A DNA stretch of 64,000 nt from Leucobacter musarum subsp. musarum. GTDB lineage: Bacteria; Actinomycetota; Actinomycetes; Actinomycetales; Microbacteriaceae. The translations under genes and the position numbers were made by a program. The notes beneath the pieces are model-generated. The model had not been told where the DNA came from and searched no databases. It saw only the letters and a list, made by a program, of their open reading frames with translations. This document shows positions 60,742-64,000 of this stretch, piece by piece; the stretch's first letter is position 1, and each line of letters opens with the position of its first letter. The stretch is from positions 1 through 64,000 of the forward strand of contig NZ_JHBW01000067.1 in the NCBI RefSeq assembly GCF_001273845.1, given 5' to 3'.

Positions 60742-61371
60742 CTACGAGAGCGTGCCGTCTCGCCACCGGCGGGCACCGCCGTGCAGATCGTGGGCGAGCG
60801 TCGAGTAGCGCAGCGCGCGCCGCGTCAGCTCTTCGGCGTGGGCGTCGTCAAGCACGTCGCGCGCGTCCGCGAGATCGGCGGCGCCGAGCGACATGATGCG
60901 GCAGTAGCTCGCGGCGCGATCGAGCGCTCCTCCGAGATCACCGGCGAAGACTCCGCGCAAGATCGTGTCGCACAGGTGCGAGATCGAGTCGGGCGTCACC
61001 GGCTCGACGGCGCCCGCGACGATGGGGTCGATCGTGACGGTGACCTCGGCGCCGCGACGGAAGAGGTCGGCTGATCCGGCAGGATCAGCATCGACCACGC
61101 GACGCAGCAGGTACAGGCGCCAGAGCAGGCCCGCGAGCGAGTGCGCGCTCTCCCCCGCCCACAGCTCCGCAATGTCGTCGAGGCCCGAGCCCGCCGCGAG
61201 GCCGACGACGCGCTCGACCACTTCGGGGTCAGCGACGCGGCGCACCCGATCGAGCAGCGCCCAGGAGGTCTCCTGGGCGAGGCGCTGAGCTGCTCCGGGT
61301 TCATCGGAACCGATGATCCAGTCGAAGGTGAAGCTCGGCTGCAGCACGGGGCGCTGGTGATCGCGGGACAT
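60742..61371 (-). CDS. Conserved-type hypothetical protein
   Basis: This 209-residue all-helical protein starts at ATG 61371 (MSRDHQRPVLQPSFTFDWIIGSDE). Segments include AQRLAQETSWALLDRVRRVADPEVVERVVGL, HSLAGLLWRLYLLRRVVDADPAGSADLFRRG and HLCDTILRGVFAGDLGGALDRAASYCRIMSLGAADLADARDVLDDAHAEELTRRALRY. It recurs in relatives to my knowledge but I cannot assign a function. A longer frame upstream would cross the promoter of the CsbD gene and is rejected. Confidence 0.72.
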   Translation of the reverse strand: MSRDHQRPVLQPSFTFDWIIGSDEPGAAQRLAQETSWALLDRVRRVADPEVVERVVGLAAGSGLDDIAELWAGESAHSLAGLLWRLYLLRRVVDADPAGSADLFRRGAEVTVTIDPIVAGAVEPVTPDSISHLCDTILRGVFAGDLGGALDRAASYCRIMSLGAADLADARDVLDDAHAEELTRRALRYSTLAHDLHGGARRWRDGTLS

Positions 61372-61612
61372 CGGCCTCTTCTCAAGTTCAGGGGTGACAG
61401 ACCACGCGAGTCTACGCCGCCGTTGTCGCGCGTGCGCACATGTCGCACGCGGGCTTGAGCGGTATCCTGGAAGGAACAACTCGCACCAGAACGGCGTCGC
61501 GTTGCAGACAGGTCGCCGGGGTTGCAACCCCCTGGGGCTGTGAACCGATCGATGGCAGGGTGGAAGGTGTTCTCGCACCGAGAATGTTCCCGAACTCCTG
61601 AGGAGGATCAGT

Positions 61613-61798
61613 ATGAGTGCATCGGACAAGATTTCTGCCGCAGCTGACAAGCTGAAGGGCAACGCGAAGGAAGCCGTCGGTCGCGTCACCGGCGATGACG
61701 AGAAGGTCGCCGAAGGCAAGCTCGACCAGGCGAAGGGCGACCTCAAGAGTGCCGGCGAGAAGGCCAAGGACACCGCGAAGGATGCCTTCGGCAACTGA
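61613..61798 (+). CDS. CsbD-like stress protein
   Basis: This 61-residue charged, helical protein has the CsbD pattern: KISAAADKLKGNAKEAVGRVTGDDEKVAEGKLDQAKGDLKSAGEKAKDTAKDAF. CsbD proteins are abundant under general stress (sigma-B-type control) in Gram-positives; mechanism unknown. A very good ribosome site, GAGGAGGATCAGT, precedes the ATG. The 240-nt gap upstream holds GTAT(C)CT-type promoter sequence near 61465 and a GC-rich stem-loop region around 61520-61545. Confidence 0.88.
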   Translation: MSASDKISAAADKLKGNAKEAVGRVTGDDEKVAEGKLDQAKGDLKSAGEKAKDTAKDAFGN

Positions 61799-61809
61799 AC
61801 CGCCGCACA

Positions 61810-61853
61810 ACGAAACGGCCCCGCTCTCCCATCCGGGAGCGGGGCCGTTTCGT
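61810..61853 (+). terminator. Terminator hairpin after the CsbD-like gene
   Basis: Perfect 17-bp arms (61810-61826 and 61837-61853) with a 10-nt loop. It lies directly between the CsbD gene and the convergent tRNA-Lys 3' end. Confidence 0.85.
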
Positions 61854-61863
61854 GTGGTGTTGG

Positions 61864-61935
61864 TGCCCCCAGTAGGGATCGAACCTACGACCTGCGGATT
61901 AAAAGTCCGTAGCTCTACCGCTGAGCTATAGGGGC
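61864..61935 (-). tRNA. tRNA-Lys (TTT)
   Basis: Acceptor GCCCCTA pairs with TGGGGGC; D arm TAGCTCAGCGG, anticodon TTT in loop CTTTTAA, T loop TTCGATC, discriminator A. Confidence 0.95.
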
Positions 61936-62001
61936 CAACCCGATCAAGCTTAGCGGATCGCGCGGGCTCGCTGTCGCCCCGGCGACACGGGCACGCACGG
62001 C

Positions 62002-62628
62002 TCAGTGAATGAAGGCCAGCAGCGCGGCGACTCCGATGAACAGCGCACCGAAGACGCTGTTGAGTACGCGCTGACCGCGCGTCGTCGCCGAGTACCGTCG
62101 GAACGGGCGGGCCGCCACGGCGAAGAACCCCCACATGACGGCAATGTCGACGCACACCACGGTCGCCGCCAGCAGCGCGTACTGGGGTGCGAGCGGCAGA
62201 TCCGACCGGATAAACTGCGGCACGAACGCGAGGAAGAAGACGATCGCCTTGGGGTTCAGCAGGTTGACCCAAAACCCGCGACGCAGCATGGGCCAGTGCC
62301 CACCCGAATCGACGGCGTCTTCGCCGGTGTCGACGGCTTCGCTGGGCTTTGTCAGGATGAGCCGGACGCCGAGGTAGACGAGGTACGCGGCCCCCGCGTA
62401 CCGGATCACGTTGAACAGCACCGGGCTGCCGGCGACCAGCACCCCGACTCCGGCGGCGACAATCACGAGATGCACCAGCAGAGCGAGCTGCTGCCCCGCG
62501 ATGCCCCAGATCGATCGACGCCAACCGAAGGTCATCGAGTTCGACATCGTGTTGATCGCGCCGGCTCCCGGCGTCAAACTGATGACCACCGATGCCGTGA
62601 GCAGGGAAAGCCAAATCGCAGGGGCCAC
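62002..62628 (-). CDS. LysE/RhtB-family amino-acid exporter
   Basis: This 208-residue protein has six membrane segments. Family signs are VVISLTPGAGAINTMSNSMTFGWRRSIWGIAGQQLALLVHLV in the first third, YLVYLGVRLILTKP, and RRGFWVNLLNPKAIVFFLAFVPQFI. Such proteins export amino acids or homoserine-type compounds. Start GTG 62628 is chosen where similarity begins; no better ribosome site is seen. Confidence 0.88.
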   Translation of the reverse strand: MAPAIWLSLLTASVVISLTPGAGAINTMSNSMTFGWRRSIWGIAGQQLALLVHLVIVAAGVGVLVAGSPVLFNVIRYAGAAYLVYLGVRLILTKPSEAVDTGEDAVDSGGHWPMLRRGFWVNLLNPKAIVFFLAFVPQFIRSDLPLAPQYALLAATVVCVDIAVMWGFFAVAARPFRRYSATTRGQRVLNSVFGALFIGVAALLAFIH

Positions 62629-62704
62629 CCCGTCAGTGTAGGGCCGCACGGGGCACTGCGATTTCACATCGCTTCAGCACGACTGATAGAGTGAAGCGCT
62701 GTTA

Positions 62705-62777
62705 GGGTCTGTGGCGCAGTTGGTAGCGCGTCTCGTTCGCAATGAGAAGGTCAGGGGTTCGATTCCCCTCAGATCCA
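62705..62777 (+). tRNA. tRNA-Ala (CGC)
   Basis: Acceptor GGGTCTG pairs with CAGATCC; anticodon stem TCTCG/TGAGA with loop TTCGCAA places CGC at 34-36; T loop TTCGATT; discriminator A. CGC-reading tRNA-Ala fits a high-GC genome. Confidence 0.93.
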
Positions 62778-62910
62778 CCGGTTAGGGCTTCGGTTTCTTC
62801 GTGAAACGGGGCCCGTTTTCTTTCGCTTCGTGCCCTTCGCAATGGGGGCTTATCGGCCCACATGAATGCCAGAGCTCTCCAGACGCAGGCGCCGCTGGCA
62901 CCGTAGAGTG

Positions 62911-63618
62911 ATGGATGTGCCCATTCCCAATGCATCCAAGCCCAAGATCGCCCGCCGACTCCTGCGCGACGAAGCGCACGATCTGATCCGCGCCGCGATA
63001 CTCGACGGCACCCTCGCGGCCGGCGAGCAACTCGATGACGCGAGCCTGCAGAATTGGCTCGGGATCTCCCGCACCCCGATCCGCGAGGCGATCATCGCTC
63101 TGCAGGTCGAAGGCTTTGTCGAGATCGCCGCGCAGACGCATACTCGCGTGGTCGACCCGACCCCGCAAGACGTTATCTACGCGATCCAGACCGTGGGCAC
63201 CGTATTCGGCGGCGTTCTGCGTTCAATCGTGCCCGATCTCGACGACCTCACTCGAGCACAGATAGTGGAGATCGTGGAACGCGCGAAAGCGGCGATCGCT
63301 GCGGGCGACGCACGCACGCACATGAACACGACGATCGAGTACTACCGGCTCATGATCGAGCGTTGCCAGAACCCCACACTGAAGCTGGTCGCCGACTGGG
63401 CGGTCACGTCGCTCAGCTTCAAATACAGCATCACCGTCGATCAGCGTGAACCCAATTGGGACATGCTCACACACGGTTGGGAGCAAATGCATCAGGCGAT
63501 CATTGACGGTGACGCAATCGCTGCGGAGCTCGCTTGCGAAGACATGCATCTTCTCCCCGGTTCTGGCACCGACTGGGCGCCGCCGTCTTGGAAGTCGGAC
63601 TCGGGAGCATCCGCATGA
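62911..63618 (+). CDS. GntR-family regulator with FCD-type ligand domain
   Basis: This 235-residue protein has an N-terminal winged HTH (DEAHDLIRAAILDGTLAAGEQLDDASLQNWLGISRTPIREAIIALQVEGFVEIAAQTHTRVV, residues 16-80) and an all-helical effector domain of the FadR/FCD type. The metal-binding His pattern of FCD appears partly (EQMHQAIIDGDA). TAGAGT at 62904-62909 is a good -10; a leaderless start at GTG 62917, two codons after ATG 62911, is also possible. Effector and targets unknown. Confidence 0.85.
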   Translation: MDVPIPNASKPKIARRLLRDEAHDLIRAAILDGTLAAGEQLDDASLQNWLGISRTPIREAIIALQVEGFVEIAAQTHTRVVDPTPQDVIYAIQTVGTVFGGVLRSIVPDLDDLTRAQIVEIVERAKAAIAAGDARTHMNTTIEYYRLMIERCQNPTLKLVADWAVTSLSFKYSITVDQREPNWDMLTHGWEQMHQAIIDGDAIAAELACEDMHLLPGSGTDWAPPSWKSDSGASA

Positions 63619-63755
63619 TTCGAACAGCCGGAGCGCTTATCCGACGGCCCGGAATGGGCATGCTTCTTATCGGCGCGACAGCCTTCGCAATCTCGCTCGT
63701 CTGCGCGGGCGTGTATTGCGCGGTCTGCGAGTACCCGTCAGTCGTGCACCTCTAG
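63615..63755 (+). CDS. Small membrane peptide coupled to the GntR gene
   Basis: A 46-residue frame starts at ATG 63615, overlapping the regulator stop (ATGA). It has one membrane span, GMLLIGATAFAISLVCAGVYCAV, with two to three Cys at its outer end and a basic N-terminus (TAGALIRRPG). No family recognised; reality is supported by the overlap and hydrophobic pattern only. Confidence 0.45.
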   Translation: MIRTAGALIRRPGMGMLLIGATAFAISLVCAGVYCAVCEYPSVVHL

Positions 63756-64000
63756 GTAAATCGTCAGACCAACATCGTCGAAGTCGACTCGAGCGAAGTC
63801 CTAGGCGGAGACATTCGATCCGCCCAACCATAACTCTTGCCCCTGCAGATAAACGTCGTCTTTAAGCTTCCGGGGCGTCAACTGAGCAGCCCTGGACCGA
63901 TCATGGCGATGCCTAGCAAACCTTGCTACTCGGGTAGACCTTGCAGACTGATTCATATGCCAGGTCGATCTCAGACCGCGTCAAATGGCTCTTCTCTACC
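63756..64000. other. Right-end stretch without a supportable gene
   Basis: The DNA is AT-richer than the preceding core. A minus-strand frame from an ATG near 63955 down to TAG near 63803 gives about 50 residues ending LWLGGSNVSA, and another minus-strand frame open at the edge (LTRSEIDLAYESVCKVY) stops near 63917. Neither has a ribosome site or family likeness. Confidence 0.3.

Noticed and set aside
61372-61794. Upstream extension of the hypothetical gene at 60742
   Set aside because: It would be antisense to the CsbD-like gene and its promoter; the conserved-looking N-terminus starts at 61371.

Overview
The window comes from a high-GC actinobacterium, most likely a Microbacteriaceae (Leucobacter-like) chromosome. 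Supporting points are a mycothiol synthase next to a GlnR-type regulator, a mycothiol-dependent isomerase homologue, a DUF3073 protein, a WhiB-like domain, many GTG starts and GC-rich codon use. The species is inferred from family content only.

Layout. 1-3890 is a decayed island: a cut-off gene at the edge, a degenerate IS481-type transposase, an Abi-alpha (DUF4393) gene, a headless small gene and the 3' part of a tyrosine integrase that has lost its nucleophile tyrosine to a stop codon. It abuts the tRNA-Glu/Asp/Phe cluster (3891-4214), which has its own terminator. 4.5-15.4 kb looks like a catabolic locus: copper amine oxidase, M20 amidohydrolase, D-2-hydroxyacid dehydrogenase, ThDP-dependent decarboxylase (AruI-like), YtcJ-like amidohydrolase, MHS-type MFS transporter and a divergent two-domain Lrp regulator. 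15.6-28.1 kb holds housekeeping genes: M18 and M17 aminopeptidases, a MacB-like ABC pair, an LLM oxidoreductase, several small enzymes, a VIT transporter, a cysteine-less alkyltransferase-like protein and a zinc metallopeptidase.

28123-35969 is a compact integrated element bounded by identical 17-bp direct repeats. The left repeat covers the GTG start of the metallopeptidase gene. The element carries an integrase, a divergent repressor, an excisionase-like gene, small HTH genes, an iteron/DnaA-box cluster, a WhiB-like/scaffold fusion, a scaffold-like gene and an HK97-type major capsid gene. It has no terminase, portal, tail or lysis gene. It reads as either a reduced prophage or a capsid-encoding phage satellite, and is the most interesting part of the window.

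36.1-50.7 kb holds prolyl iminopeptidase, an acyl-CoA oxidase-type flavoprotein, an RND exporter with a long acidic tail coupled to a DEAD-box helicase, a DUF445 membrane protein, DUF3073, phosphoglycerate mutase, YgfZ and two small membrane proteins. 50.8-59.9 kb is a phosphate locus: glnR-like, mshD, ppk and mutT1-like genes joined by 4-nt overlaps, then pstS-pstC-pstA-pstB behind a clear PHO box, with a hairpin between pstS and pstC; phoU is absent from the window. 59.9-64 kb has a thioesterase, a CsbD-like stress protein, tRNA-Lys, a LysE exporter, tRNA-Ala and a GntR/FCD regulator.

Several long intergenic palindromes (near 6.5, 15.5, 22.7, 48.2 and 60.6 kb) lie at gene ends; two of them share sequence and form a dispersed repeat family.
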